Part shown: in pieces, positions 7,778 to 15,615 of the stretch | Numbering within the stretch: position 1 is the first letter of the stretch | How the letters are laid out: every line of letters starts with the position of its first letter | NCBI GenBank assembly: GCA_019245115.1 | Contig: JAFARZ010000299.1 | Span: 1-50,001 of the forward strand | Source: Streptosporangiaceae bacterium | GTDB lineage: Bacteria; Actinomycetota; Actinomycetes; Streptosporangiales; Streptosporangiaceae | Direction of reading: 5' to 3' | Length of the DNA stretch: 50,001 nt | The notes under the pieces: generated by a model | Seen by the model: the letters and a program-made list of their open reading frames with translations, nothing else | Database searches by the model: none | What the model was told of the DNA's origin: nothing | Translations under genes and position numbers: made by a program

Positions 7778-8515
7778 ATGGATTCGCAGCGGCCGCTGGA
7801 CCGCAACAGCCCGATCCCGCTTTACTTCCAGATCGCGGAGAACCTCAAGCAGGCGATCACCGAGGGCACGCTCAAACCCGGCGATCGGCTCGACAACGAG
7901 CTTGATCTCACCGAACGGCTGGGGGTTTCCCGGCCCACGGTTCGTCAGGCGGTCCAGCGGCTGGTGGAGCAGGGCCTCGTGGTCCGGCGCCGCGGCCTCG
8001 GCACCGTGGTGGTCGCACCACGCATCCTCCGTTCCGTCGCGTTGACCAGCCTCTATGACGACCTGTCCGTGTCCGGCCGACGACCGGCCACCAAGGTGCT
8101 CGGTGTCACCGAGACCAAGGCGGATGACGAGCTCGCCGCGATCTTGTCGCTGCCGGCCAACGCGGCGGTCCTGTCCGTGGAGCGGCTGCGGCTGGCCGAC
8201 GGCACGCCGCTGGCGCTCATGCACAACTACCTGCCCGCCGGGCTGCTGAAGACCGAACCGGCCGACGCCCTGGCCAAGGCCGGCCTGTACGAACTGCTGC
8301 GCGGCCAGGGCGTGCAGTTGCAGGCAGGTGAACAGGTCATCGGCGCGCGGAAGGCGAGCGGGCACGAGGCGAAGCTGCTGGACGCGCCGCGCGGCGCCAC
8401 CGTGCTGACCATGACGCGGACCACCTACGACCAGGCCGGGCGGCCCGTGGAACACGGCAGTCACGCCTACCTGGCCGACCGGTATTCGTTCCGGATGACC
8501 CTGGTGGCGCACTGA
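7778..8515 (+). CDS. GntR/HutC-family transcriptional regulator (probable inositol regulator)
   Basis: 245 residues. N-terminal winged helix about residues 1-75: PLYFQIAENLKQAITEGTLKPGDRL and LGVSRPTVRQAVQRLVEQGL, a clear GntR helix-turn-helix. The C-terminal UTRA ligand domain is about residues 95-240: VLSVERLRLADGTPLALMHNYLP and later AYLADRYSFRM. HutC-type repressors bind a small metabolite through UTRA and release DNA. The gene is divergent from the transporter operon, and its stop lies 5 bases from that of iolD, which it converges on. Together with operator-like sites at both transporter and iolG promoters, this makes it the best candidate regulator of the whole locus; the ligand is inferred to be an inositol derivative. 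Confidence 0.9.
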   Translation: MDSQRPLDRNSPIPLYFQIAENLKQAITEGTLKPGDRLDNELDLTERLGVSRPTVRQAVQRLVEQGLVVRRRGLGTVVVAPRILRSVALTSLYDDLSVSGRRPATKVLGVTETKADDELAAILSLPANAAVLSVERLRLADGTPLALMHNYLPAGLLKTEPADALAKAGLYELLRGQGVQLQAGEQVIGARKASGHEAKLLDAPRGATVLTMTRTTYDQAGRPVEHGSHAYLADRYSFRMTLVAH

Positions 8516-8520
8516 CGCAG

Positions 8521-10377
8521 TCACAGGAGTGGCCGCTGGCGCTGTTTTTCTCGCTCGTAGGCGGTCCTCGCGGAGCGCGTTGTTTCCAGCTCTGACACTT
8601 CGGCCACCGGCACGTCCCACCAGCCATCACCGGACGGCGCGGGCACCGACGGATCGGTCTCGATGTGCACCATCGTGGTCCGGTGGGCTTCCCTGGCCTT
8701 CAGCAGCGCCTCACGGAACTCGTCGATCGTGTGGGTGCGCAGCACGTCCACGCCGAGGCTCGCGGCGTTGGCGGCCAGATCGACCGGCAGGAACTCGCCG
8801 TCCAGATGGCCGCTGGCGCCGCGGAACCGGTAGCTGGTGCCGAACCGCTGCGAGCCCACCGATTCTGACAAGTTGCCGATCGACGCGAAGCCGTGGTTGT
8901 CCACGCACACCACGATCAGCTTGACCCCTTCCTGCACGGCGGTGACCAGCTCGCTGGCCATCATCAGGTACGAGCCGTCGCCGACCAGCACGTACACCTC
9001 GCTATCAGGCGCCGCGAGCTTGGCGCCCAGCCCGCCCGCTATCTCATAGCCCATGCACGAGTACCCGTACTCGACGTGGTAGCTGCCCGGATCGCCGGTA
9101 CGCCACAGCTTGTGCAGGTCGCCCGGCATGGAGCCGGCCGCGGTCAGCACGATGCCGGAGCCGGCGGCCACCTCGTTGACCACGCCGATCACCTCGGATT
9201 GGGCGGGCAGCGGCTCGTGCCTGGTCCGGTACGCCGCCTGGACCGTCTCCTGCCATTGGCGGGCCAGCCTCGTGGCGTGGCCGCGATGAGTGGCTGGAGC
9301 CGACCAGCCGGCCAGCGCTTCGGTCAGCGCCTCCAGCGCGGCCCGCGCGTCGGCGGTGACCGCCACACCGGCGTGCTTGGCCGCGTCGGACGCGGCCACG
9401 TTGACGTTCACGAACCGCACCCCGGGATCGCCGAACACGCTTCGCGAGGCCGTGGTGAAGTCCGTCCACCGGGTCCCCACGCCGATCACCACGTCCGCGA
9501 CGCCGGCCAGCTCGTTCGCGGCTTTGGTCCCGGTCGCGCCGAGCGCGCCGAGGCACAGCGGATCGTCGGATCGCATCGAGCTCTTGCCGGCCTGGGTCTG
9601 CGCGACCGGAATGCCGGCCGCCTCGGCGAACGCCCGCAGTGCCTGCGTGGCTTCCGAATACAGCACCCCGCCGCCGGCCACGATCAGCGGCCGCTGTGCG
9701 CCCCTGATCAGCGCGGCGGCCCGGGCCAGCGCCGCGGGCTCCGGCGGCGTCCGCGGGACGTGCCAGACCCGCTCGCGGAACAGCTCGGCCGGCCAGTCCC
9801 ACGCCTGCGCCTGGACGTCCTGCGGCAGCGCGATGGTGACCGCGCCGGTTTCCGCCGGGTCGGTCAGCACCCGCATCGCGCCGAGCAGCGCCGACGGAAG
9901 CTGCTCCGGCCGCCAGACCCGGTCGAAGAACCTGGACACCGGCCGGAAGGTGTCGTTGACGCTGACATCCCAGCCGCCCGGATACTCGAGTTGCTGCAGC
10001 ACGGGATCCGCGACCCGGGTGGCGAACACGTCTCCGGGGAGCAGCAGCACGGGAAGGCGGTTGATCGTGGCCAGCGCCGCGCCGGTCACCATGTTCGTGG
10101 CGCCCGGTCCGATGGACGACGTGCACGCCATCGTCGACATCCGGTTCCTGGTCCGCGCGAACGCCGCGGCGGCGTGCACCATGGCCTGTTCGTTGCGGCC
10201 CTGCAGGTAGGGGAAGTCCTCTTGCAGCAGCGCCTGGCCGGCACCCGCGACGTTGCCGTGGCCGAAGATGCCGAAACAGGCCTCGATCAGCCGGTGCCGG
10301 GTCCCGTCCCGCTCGGTGCGCTGGGCGGCCAGGAACCGCACGAGGGCCTGTCCCGTGGTCAGCCGGATCGTCGTCAT
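8521..10377 (-). CDS. iolD: 3D-(3,5/4)-trihydroxycyclohexane-1,2-dione acylhydrolase
   Basis: 618 residues, a full-length thiamine-diphosphate enzyme. IolD hydrolytically opens the ring of the dione made by IolE to give 5-deoxy-glucuronate, a mid-step of myo-inositol breakdown. The N-terminal ThDP domain has the catalytic-Glu-type segment LQGRNEQAMVHAAAAFAR and SIGPGATNMVTGAA. The C-terminal domain has the ThDP/Mg motif VGDGSYLMMASEL and then VCVDNHGFASIGNLSES, strongly IolD-like. The start ATG at 10375-10377 overlaps the iolB stop by 4 bases; an upstream in-frame ATG lies inside iolB. Last gene of the iol operon. Confidence 0.93.
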   Translation of the reverse strand: MTTIRLTTGQALVRFLAAQRTERDGTRHRLIEACFGIFGHGNVAGAGQALLQEDFPYLQGRNEQAMVHAAAAFARTRNRMSTMACTSSIGPGATNMVTGAALATINRLPVLLLPGDVFATRVADPVLQQLEYPGGWDVSVNDTFRPVSRFFDRVWRPEQLPSALLGAMRVLTDPAETGAVTIALPQDVQAQAWDWPAELFRERVWHVPRTPPEPAALARAAALIRGAQRPLIVAGGGVLYSEATQALRAFAEAAGIPVAQTQAGKSSMRSDDPLCLGALGATGTKAANELAGVADVVIGVGTRWTDFTTASRSVFGDPGVRFVNVNVAASDAAKHAGVAVTADARAALEALTEALAGWSAPATHRGHATRLARQWQETVQAAYRTRHEPLPAQSEVIGVVNEVAAGSGIVLTAAGSMPGDLHKLWRTGDPGSYHVEYGYSCMGYEIAGGLGAKLAAPDSEVYVLVGDGSYLMMASELVTAVQEGVKLIVVCVDNHGFASIGNLSESVGSQRFGTSYRFRGASGHLDGEFLPVDLAANAASLGVDVLRTHTIDEFREALLKAREAHRTTMVHIETDPSVPAPSGDGWWDVPVAEVSELETTRSARTAYEREKQRQRPLL

Positions 10378-11129
10378 CGCCAGGTCTCCCTGATCCAGGA
10401 ATGGGCGGGGTCTTCGCAGATCAGCCACTCGCGCTTGCCCGGGCCGGCCATCACGTTCAGGTAGTACATGTCGTAGCCGGGAACCGCCATCGCCGGGCCG
10501 TGATAGCCATACGGAACGAGTACCACGTCGCCGGTGCGGACCTCGGCGAGCACCTCGGCCGCCTTCAGGTATCCCATGCCAGGACCAGCCGGACCGTCAG
10601 CCACTTCGAAGTAGTAGATCTCCTCCAGAACTGACTCGCCAGTACGTTCGTTATCATGTTTGTGAGGCGGGTAAGAGGACCAGTTGCCAGCCGGCGTGAG
10701 CACTTCGCAGGCGATCAGCCGGTCAGCATCGAGCACATCGGGTGTCCCGAAGTTGTTCACCTGGCGGGCGCACACCCCGGCGCCGCGGTGCTCCACCCGC
10801 ACCTGGTCCGCGGCGATGTAGCGGACCGGGAGCTTGCCCGCGGCACGGGCCGTGGCCAGCGCGAACCGGCCCGTTCCGGTGATCGTGTATTCGGTGTCCG
10901 GCGGTAGGTAGGCACAGTCGGTGACGCCCGCGAAGACGTTCGGCCGCCCAGTCAGCTCGATCTTTGCAGGCTGGCAGCCGACCGTGCATGAGCCAGCCAG
11001 CGGAACCACGACCATCTCATTCTGGCCGGTGGTGCCAGCGTGGTTGTCGCGGACGATCCGCAGGCCGGTGAAGCCCCAGCCGGCGCTCTCCGGCGTGATT
11101 TCGGTGGCTTGCGGGCGATACCAGCTCAT
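10374..11129 (-). CDS. iolB: 5-deoxy-glucuronate isomerase
   Basis: 251 residues, a bicupin of KduI/IolB type. It isomerises 5-deoxy-glucuronate to 5-dehydro-2-deoxy-gluconate. The metal-binding cupin motif is visible as YPPHKHDNERTGESVLEEIY (His, His, Glu ligands), and HGPAMAVPGYDMYYLNVMAG near the end is typical of the family. The start at 11127-11129 (MSWYRPQATE) overlaps the aldolase stop by 4 bases; its stop overlaps iolD likewise. These overlaps suggest translational coupling along the operon. Confidence 0.93.
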   Translation of the reverse strand: MSWYRPQATEITPESAGWGFTGLRIVRDNHAGTTGQNEMVVVPLAGSCTVGCQPAKIELTGRPNVFAGVTDCAYLPPDTEYTITGTGRFALATARAAGKLPVRYIAADQVRVEHRGAGVCARQVNNFGTPDVLDADRLIACEVLTPAGNWSSYPPHKHDNERTGESVLEEIYYFEVADGPAGPGMGYLKAAEVLAEVRTGDVVLVPYGYHGPAMAVPGYDMYYLNVMAGPGKREWLICEDPAHSWIRETWR

Positions 11130-12007
11130 GAGTGCACCAGGGCGCACGCGGCGTCGACGGCGGCGGCGACGTTCCCATCCTCGGGGTACAGCAGCGCGCG
11201 GCCGACCACGAAGCCCCTGACGCCGGGCAGCGCGAGGGCTGCCTTCCAGCGGGCGTGGGTGTCGCTCGCCGGACCGTGCGGGTCACCGCCCAGCAGGAGC
11301 ACGGGAAGGGTGGTCGCGGTCATTACCTTGTCCATGTTGTCAGCTACCGGGAGCTTCAGCCAGGTGTAGCCGCTGGTGGCGCCGAGCCCGGAGGCGATGG
11401 CGACCGATTTGATCACGGCCGGAGCCGACAGGTCGTTGACCACCCGGCCACCCTGCCTGCGGCAGATGAATGGTTCCAGCATCGCCACCAGTTGCCGGGA
11501 GGCAAGGCCGGTGACCGCCCGTCCGGCCGCCTCCAGCGTCGCCGCGGTGCCCGCGTCGGCTGGATCGATGCGGGTCAGCATCTTCCCGCCGTCCAGGCCC
11601 ATCGCCGCGATGGTGGCCGCGTCGTAGCCGGTGAACCGGTCGTCGAGCTCGAAGCTCGCTCCCGCCACGCCGCCGCGGTTCATGGAGCCGAAGACGACCT
11701 TGTCGTCAAGCGCGCCGAGCAGCAGCAGGTCCTCGATGATGTCCGCGGTCGCCAGCAGACCGTCCACACCAGGCCGGCCGAGCGCGGTGAGCAGCCGGGA
11801 GAGCAGATCATAGCGGTCCGCCATCGCGTCGGCGACGCCACGGACGCCCAGCGCCCCGCGGGCCGGATGGTCCGCGGCGACGATCATCATCTTGCCGTCG
11901 GCGCGCAGCAACGGGCGGCGCTTGCGGGCCGCGGCGCGGGCCGCGATCAGCTCCGGGCAGCGAGCACGCAGTTCGCGGAGCTCGGCGAATTGTCCACTGT
12001 CAGCCAT
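11126..12007 (-). CDS. Cgl0158-type class I aldolase (inositol pathway)
   Basis: 293 residues, a (beta/alpha)8 barrel of the DeoC/LacD-like superfamily that accompanies actinobacterial iol genes. Signature stretches: LRADGKMMIVAADHPARGAL, DGGKMLTRIDPAD, YTWLKLPV with a candidate Schiff-base Lys, and LPVLLLGGDPHG. In the pathway it would cleave 2-deoxy-5-keto-gluconate-6-phosphate to dihydroxyacetone phosphate and malonate semialdehyde, the role of IolJ in Bacillus. The ATG at 12005-12007 overlaps the end of iolC by 8 bases. The role is inferred from context plus family; the barrel assignment itself is solid. Confidence 0.85.
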   Translation of the reverse strand: MADSGQFAELRELRARCPELIAARAAARKRRPLLRADGKMMIVAADHPARGALGVRGVADAMADRYDLLSRLLTALGRPGVDGLLATADIIEDLLLLGALDDKVVFGSMNRGGVAGASFELDDRFTGYDAATIAAMGLDGGKMLTRIDPADAGTAATLEAAGRAVTGLASRQLVAMLEPFICRRQGGRVVNDLSAPAVIKSVAIASGLGATSGYTWLKLPVADNMDKVMTATTLPVLLLGGDPHGPASDTHARWKAALALPGVRGFVVGRALLYPEDGNVAAAVDAACALVHS

Positions 12008-12944
12008 TGTTTTTTCTCAGGAACTCCTCGACCTCCGCGGTGGTGGGCATCGCGGAGGAACATTCGAGTTTCGTGGTCACGATCGCGCCCGCCGCGTTCG
12101 CGAACCGGATGGCCCGCTCCAGCGGCCAGCCGGCCAGCAGTCCGTGGCACAGCGCGCCGCCGAACCCGTCGCCGGCGCCGATTCCGTTCACCACATCGAC
12201 GCGGATCGGGGGCACTTCGACGGTTTCTTGTCTGGTCCTGGCGTACACGCCTTTCGGGCCACGCTTTACGATGGCCATCTCGACACCGAGGTCGAGTAGC
12301 GCCTGGGCGGCCTTCTCCGCGTCGGTCGTGCCGACCGCGGTCTCGCACTCGTCGGTGTTGCCGACCGCGACCGTGACATGTGGCAGCGCGGCCTGGACCT
12401 GTTCGCGGGCGGTTTCCCTGTCCTTCCAGAACGAGGGACGGTAGTCCAGGTCAAGCACGGTCAGTGGCCGTCTTTTCCTCGCCTGCCAGGCGGCGAAGTG
12501 CGCGGACCGGCTCGGTTCGGCGGACAGGCCGGTGACGGTCGCCCAGAACAGGCTGGCCTGTTCGATCTCGTCGGTGGGGAGTTCAGCCGCGGTTATCTCG
12601 AGATCCGGCGCCTTCGGGTAGCGGTAGAACCAGATCGGGAAGTCGTCCGGCGGGAAGATCTCGCAGAACGTCACCGGCGTCGGGAGCCCGGGTACCGGGG
12701 AGACGAAGGCGTCGTCCACGCCGAACTCGGCGAGAGCCTTGTGCACGTAGCCGCCGAAGGGATCGTCGCCGGTCCGGGTGATGACCGCGGCCCGGTGCCC
12801 GTGCCGCGCCGCGGCAACCGCCACGTTCGTCGCGCTTCCGCCCAGGAACTTGCCGAACGTCGCCACGTCGGCCAGGCCCACGCCGCTTTGCAGCGGGTAG
12901 ATGTCCACGCCCACCCGCCCCATGGTCAGCACGTCATAGCTCAC
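12000..12944 (-). CDS. iolC: 5-dehydro-2-deoxygluconokinase
   Basis: 314 residues, a PfkB/ribokinase-family sugar kinase. It phosphorylates 5-dehydro-2-deoxy-gluconate at C6. N-terminal PfkB motif GGSATNVAVAAARHG near residues 27-41; C-terminal anion-hole/catalytic motif NGIGAGDGFGGALCHG with the catalytic Asp near residue 265. The GTG at 12942-12944 (VSYDVLTMGRVGVD) is chosen because it overlaps the iolE stop as GTGA and gives the family N-terminus. The longer open frame upstream lies within iolE. It converts the IolB product into the aldolase substrate. Confidence 0.92.
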   Translation of the reverse strand: MSYDVLTMGRVGVDIYPLQSGVGLADVATFGKFLGGSATNVAVAAARHGHRAAVITRTGDDPFGGYVHKALAEFGVDDAFVSPVPGLPTPVTFCEIFPPDDFPIWFYRYPKAPDLEITAAELPTDEIEQASLFWATVTGLSAEPSRSAHFAAWQARKRRPLTVLDLDYRPSFWKDRETAREQVQAALPHVTVAVGNTDECETAVGTTDAEKAAQALLDLGVEMAIVKRGPKGVYARTRQETVEVPPIRVDVVNGIGAGDGFGGALCHGLLAGWPLERAIRFANAAGAIVTTKLECSSAMPTTAEVEEFLRKNNG

Positions 12945-13852
12945 AGCAGTCCGTTGAGGTAGCCGAGGCTCTGGCGGACCTGGATGACCGGGCCTTCGCC
13001 GGGCCTGGCGGGCCCGGGCAGGATCGTGTCCTGCTCCAGGACGTACCAGCCCTGGTAGTCCGACGCGTTGAGGGCTGTTACGACGGCTGGCACGTCGACG
13101 TCGCCCTGGCCGAGCGGCTGGTACAGGCCGGCCCGCACGCCGTCGGTGTAGGAGATCGCGCCGCTGGTGACCTGCTGGGCGACGCGTTCGCGCACGTCCT
13201 TGAGGTGGACGTGCCCGATACGGCCGGCGGCCTGTCTGGCGATGTCGGCGGGATCGGTGCCGCCGATCAGCAGGTGGCCGGTGTCCAGGCACAGCGGGAT
13301 GTCACTGCCGTCCAGCACCCGGTACACGTCATCCCTGGTCTCCACCATCGTGCCGACGTGCGGGTGCAGGGTGGCGGGGAAGCCGCGTTCGGCCGCCCTG
13401 GCGGCGGCGCGGTCGAGGTTGGCCAGCAGCGTGGACCATTGGCTGGTGTCGAGTCCAGGACGGCCTTCGTAGCCATCGGCGCCGGTAGCGGCGGCCAGGA
13501 CCAGGACGGTCCGGTCCGTGGCTTGGTCTGCGGTTTGACCTGCGGTTTGGCCTGCGGTTTGGTCTGCGTTGCCGAAGCCGTCCAGGGCTTTGTCGACGTC
13601 CTGTTCCGGGTCGATGTCCGGATCGTGCAGGACCAGCGGGACGAAGCCGCCCGCCGCGGCCAGGTCGTGGGCCTTGAGGATGGCCGCCCGTTCAGCCGGA
13701 TCGGCTGGCAGATACCCGTCCGGGCCGAACTCGGTGGCGGTCAGGCCGAGTTCGCGCATCTCGGCGAGCACCCGGTCGGCCGGCAACTGATAGCCCCAGC
13801 CTGGGACCTCGCAAACACCCCAGGAAATCGGTGCTCCCGCGATTCTGATCAC
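12941..13852 (-). CDS. iolE: myo-Inosose-2 dehydratase
   Basis: 303 residues, an AP-endonuclease-2-like TIM barrel. It dehydrates scyllo-inosose to the trihydroxycyclohexane dione. The start RIAGAPISWGVCEVPGWGYQ is a hallmark of IolE. Later motifs TLHPHVGTMVET, PLCLDTGHLLIGG and GHVHLKDVRE supply metal-ligand His/Asp residues. The GTG at 13850-13852 follows GGAGG. Between the N-terminal and catalytic halves is a low-complexity insert with QTAGQTAGQTADQ, encoded by a 12-bp tandem repeat, likely a surface loop. Confidence 0.9.
   Translation of the reverse strand: MIRIAGAPISWGVCEVPGWGYQLPADRVLAEMRELGLTATEFGPDGYLPADPAERAAILKAHDLAAAGGFVPLVLHDPDIDPEQDVDKALDGFGNADQTAGQTAGQTADQATDRTVLVLAAATGADGYEGRPGLDTSQWSTLLANLDRAAARAAERGFPATLHPHVGTMVETRDDVYRVLDGSDIPLCLDTGHLLIGGTDPADIARQAAGRIGHVHLKDVRERVAQQVTSGAISYTDGVRAGLYQPLGQGDVDVPAVVTALNASDYQGWYVLEQDTILPGPARPGEGPVIQVRQSLGYLNGLL
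13525..13570. repeat. 12-bp tandem repeat within iolE
   Basis: Four copies of GGTCTGCGGTTT and variants, at 13525, 13537, 13549 and a shortened one at 13561. In frame they add the TAGQ/TADQ tetrapeptides. The unit length keeps the reading frame. Confidence 0.9.
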
Positions 13853-13871
13853 CGGCGGACCTCCGCTCTGA

Positions 13872-14864
13872 TCACCGGACCTCCGCGATCCGCACCGGTT
13901 CGTTCCGCTGCCGGGACAGTTCGCACGCCTCGGCCACGTAGAACGCCTCGAGCGCGTCCTGTGGAGTGCACGGGCTTGCCGACCGGTCGGCGGCGACCTC
14001 GGTGAACGCGGCGAGCTCGGCCACATACGCGTCGTGGAAGCGTTCCATGAACTGCCGGTGCGGCGGTCCCGGCGGGAAGCGGATGCCCGGGTCGGCGGAT
14101 ACCAGCGGCATCCGGTCGTCCAGGCCGGCGCAGACACTGCCGGTGGCGCCGAGCACCTCGAGCCGGACGTCGTAGCCCGCCCCGTTGTAGCGGCCGCAGG
14201 ACACCAGCGCGATCGTCTGGTCGTCCAGGGTGAGCACCGCGGACGCGGTATCCACGTCGCCTGCCGCGCGGAAGAACTCCTCGCCCCGGTTCGCGCCGGT
14301 GGCGTAGACCTGCATGACGTCGCGGCCGGTCATCCAGCGGATCGCGTCGAAGTCGTGCACCGCGCAGTCGCGGAAGATCCCGCCGGAGCCGGGAATGTAA
14401 TCGGCGGGGGGAGGAGCCGCGTCCAGCGTCGTGGAGCGGATCGTGTGCACCCAGCCCAGGTTGCCGGACCGGACGGCGTGCCGGGCGGCCTGGAAACCGG
14501 CGTCGAACCGCCGCTGGAAGCCGATCTGCACCGCGGCGCCATTCGCGCACTTGATCACGTCCAGGGTCCCGTCGATGTCCGGGGCGACCGGCTTCTCACA
14601 GAAGACAGGCAGGCCGGCCTCCACGCCCCGGCGGATCAGCTCCGGATGGGTGGCGGTGGCGGTGGCTATCACGAGCGCGTCGATCCCGGCGGCGAGCAGG
14701 TCCTCCGCTGAGGCGGCGGTATCCGCGCCGACATCGGCGGCCACCTTGGCCGCTCGGCCGGAGTCGGCATCCGTGACCACCACCGAATCGACATTGGGCA
14801 GTCCGCGCAGCGTGGCGGCATGGAACGCGCCGATCCGCCCGACGCCGATAAGTCCGATGCGCAT
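13872..14864 (-). CDS. iolG: Inositol 2-dehydrogenase (Gfo/Idh/MocA family)
   Basis: 330 residues. N-terminal Rossmann domain MRIGLIGVGRIGAFHAATL, then the family EKP motif in PVFCEKPVAPDID and the catalytic-region VHDFDAIRWMTGRDV. IolG oxidises myo-inositol to scyllo-inosose with NAD, the first step of catabolism. It is the first gene of the iol operon and stops 19 bases before the iolE GTG. The ATG at 14862-14864 follows AGAGGAAA. The family also contains other sugar dehydrogenases; the inositol role rests on operon context. A TTGACA box with the shared operator lies upstream. Confidence 0.9.
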   Translation of the reverse strand: MRIGLIGVGRIGAFHAATLRGLPNVDSVVVTDADSGRAAKVAADVGADTAASAEDLLAAGIDALVIATATATHPELIRRGVEAGLPVFCEKPVAPDIDGTLDVIKCANGAAVQIGFQRRFDAGFQAARHAVRSGNLGWVHTIRSTTLDAAPPPADYIPGSGGIFRDCAVHDFDAIRWMTGRDVMQVYATGANRGEEFFRAAGDVDTASAVLTLDDQTIALVSCGRYNGAGYDVRLEVLGATGSVCAGLDDRMPLVSADPGIRFPPGPPHRQFMERFHDAYVAELAAFTEVAADRSASPCTPQDALEAFYVAEACELSRQRNEPVRIAEVR

Positions 14865-14917
14865 GCGTTTCCTCTGGTTGCGGTTGGAGCTTCAGCCTCG
14901 CCGGTACCCCATGGTCT

Positions 14918-14945
14918 TGTCAAGATGATGTCCTTATGTCAGGAC
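14918..14945 (-). promoter_or_regulatory. iolG -35 box with shared operator-like element
   Basis: On the minus strand TTGACA runs from 14923 to 14918. The 22 bases upstream (14945 to 14924) begin GTCCTGACATA and align without gaps to the element before the transporter -35 box. The element also holds an inverted repeat: ATGTCCT (14928-14934) and AGGACAT (14941-14947) around a 6-base spacer. The -10 box is weak (GAGGCT at an 18-base spacing). Confidence 0.65.
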
Positions 14946-15071
14946 ATATACGCAGCGTCGGCACCACCCCGTCGGGACACCCTGTGCCTCACCCAACGCG
15001 GGGCACTCCACGCATCCCGGTCCGCTCCGCGCCCCCGCGCATCCGCGTGCTTGGGAACTCGACTCTTGTGC

Positions 15072-15139
15072 CATCGATGGCGCCATCGATGTCGTTGGAC
15101 CCGGACAAATCCCCTGCCAACGCGATGGATGGCGCCATC
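15072..15139. promoter_or_regulatory. Paired palindromes with GATGGCGCCATC core
   Basis: A perfect 20-bp palindrome at 15072-15091 (core at 15076-15087), and the same 12-bp core GATGGCGCCATC again at 15128-15139. The cores start exactly 52 bases apart, about five helical turns. This looks like a pair of protein-binding sites on one DNA face, but no nearby start needs them; iolG starts over 200 bases away. Confidence 0.5.
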
Positions 15140-15290
15140 GTCGCGCTGAGGGCGCGGTTTCGTTCGGGCGAGCCGCTCCTCTCCGCCTGCTCCGCCGATC
15201 TCCGGCGGTGGTCGTCCGGTTTCGCCTGGTTCCGCGACCTTCGCCAGCGCGGCGCGTGCCCCGACATTTCAGGATTTGTCCAAATCGCTA

Positions 15291-15443
15291 GGCCGACGTG
15301 GGCGGATGGCGTGGAAGAGGGGCCGACGATGGCGGATGGCGTGGAAGAGGGGGCCGACTTGGGCGGACGTGGGCGGAAGAGGTGGCCGACGATGGCAGAT
15401 GGCGTGGAAGAGGGGCCGACGATGGCGGATGGCGTGGAAGAGA
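15291..15443. repeat. 30-bp tandem repeat array, five copies
   Basis: Units begin GGCCGACG and end GTGGAAGAGG, at 15291, 15321, 15352 (diverged, 32 bases), 15384 and 15414. Copies 1, 2, 4 and 5 differ at only a few positions. There are no spacers, so it is a minisatellite rather than a CRISPR array. It lies downstream of the ppa stop. Confidence 0.92.
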
Positions 15444-15615
15444 AGGGCCTCGTGGAGACTTAGGTAGCGGAAACCGGCGCCCTTTCTTCCGGAGGGCTCG
15501 TTTCTTCCACGGGATGGCGTGGACGGATCCGACATATCGGCATTTGTGGCACGCCCCAGATGGTGGACGCGTCACGAGCGATCTCTCTCTGGGGCGATCA
15601 GGTAACTGCCGGTGA

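Larger units (their letters stand above)
14948..15615. other. Non-coding region with palindromes and 30-bp repeats
   Basis: About 670 bases between the iolG promoter and the end of ppa. An open frame from 14936 to 15463 on the plus strand exists, but it starts inside the operator and its C-terminus is just the translated 30-bp repeat, so I do not call it a gene. Contents: two palindromes with the same core (15072-15091, 15128-15139) and the repeat array at 15291-15443. I see nothing else. Confidence 0.6.

Noticed and set aside
6592..8620. 678-residue version of the sugar-binding lipoprotein
   Set aside because: The extension is antisense to the GntR gene; the lipoprotein signal begins at 7648.
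15291..15443. Possible CRISPR array
   Set aside because: Repeats are contiguous with no unique spacers, and no cas genes are present.
14936..15463. 175-residue open frame between iolG and ppa
   Set aside because: Starts inside the operator, lacks a ribosome site, and its C-terminus is the translated 30-bp repeat; no family features.
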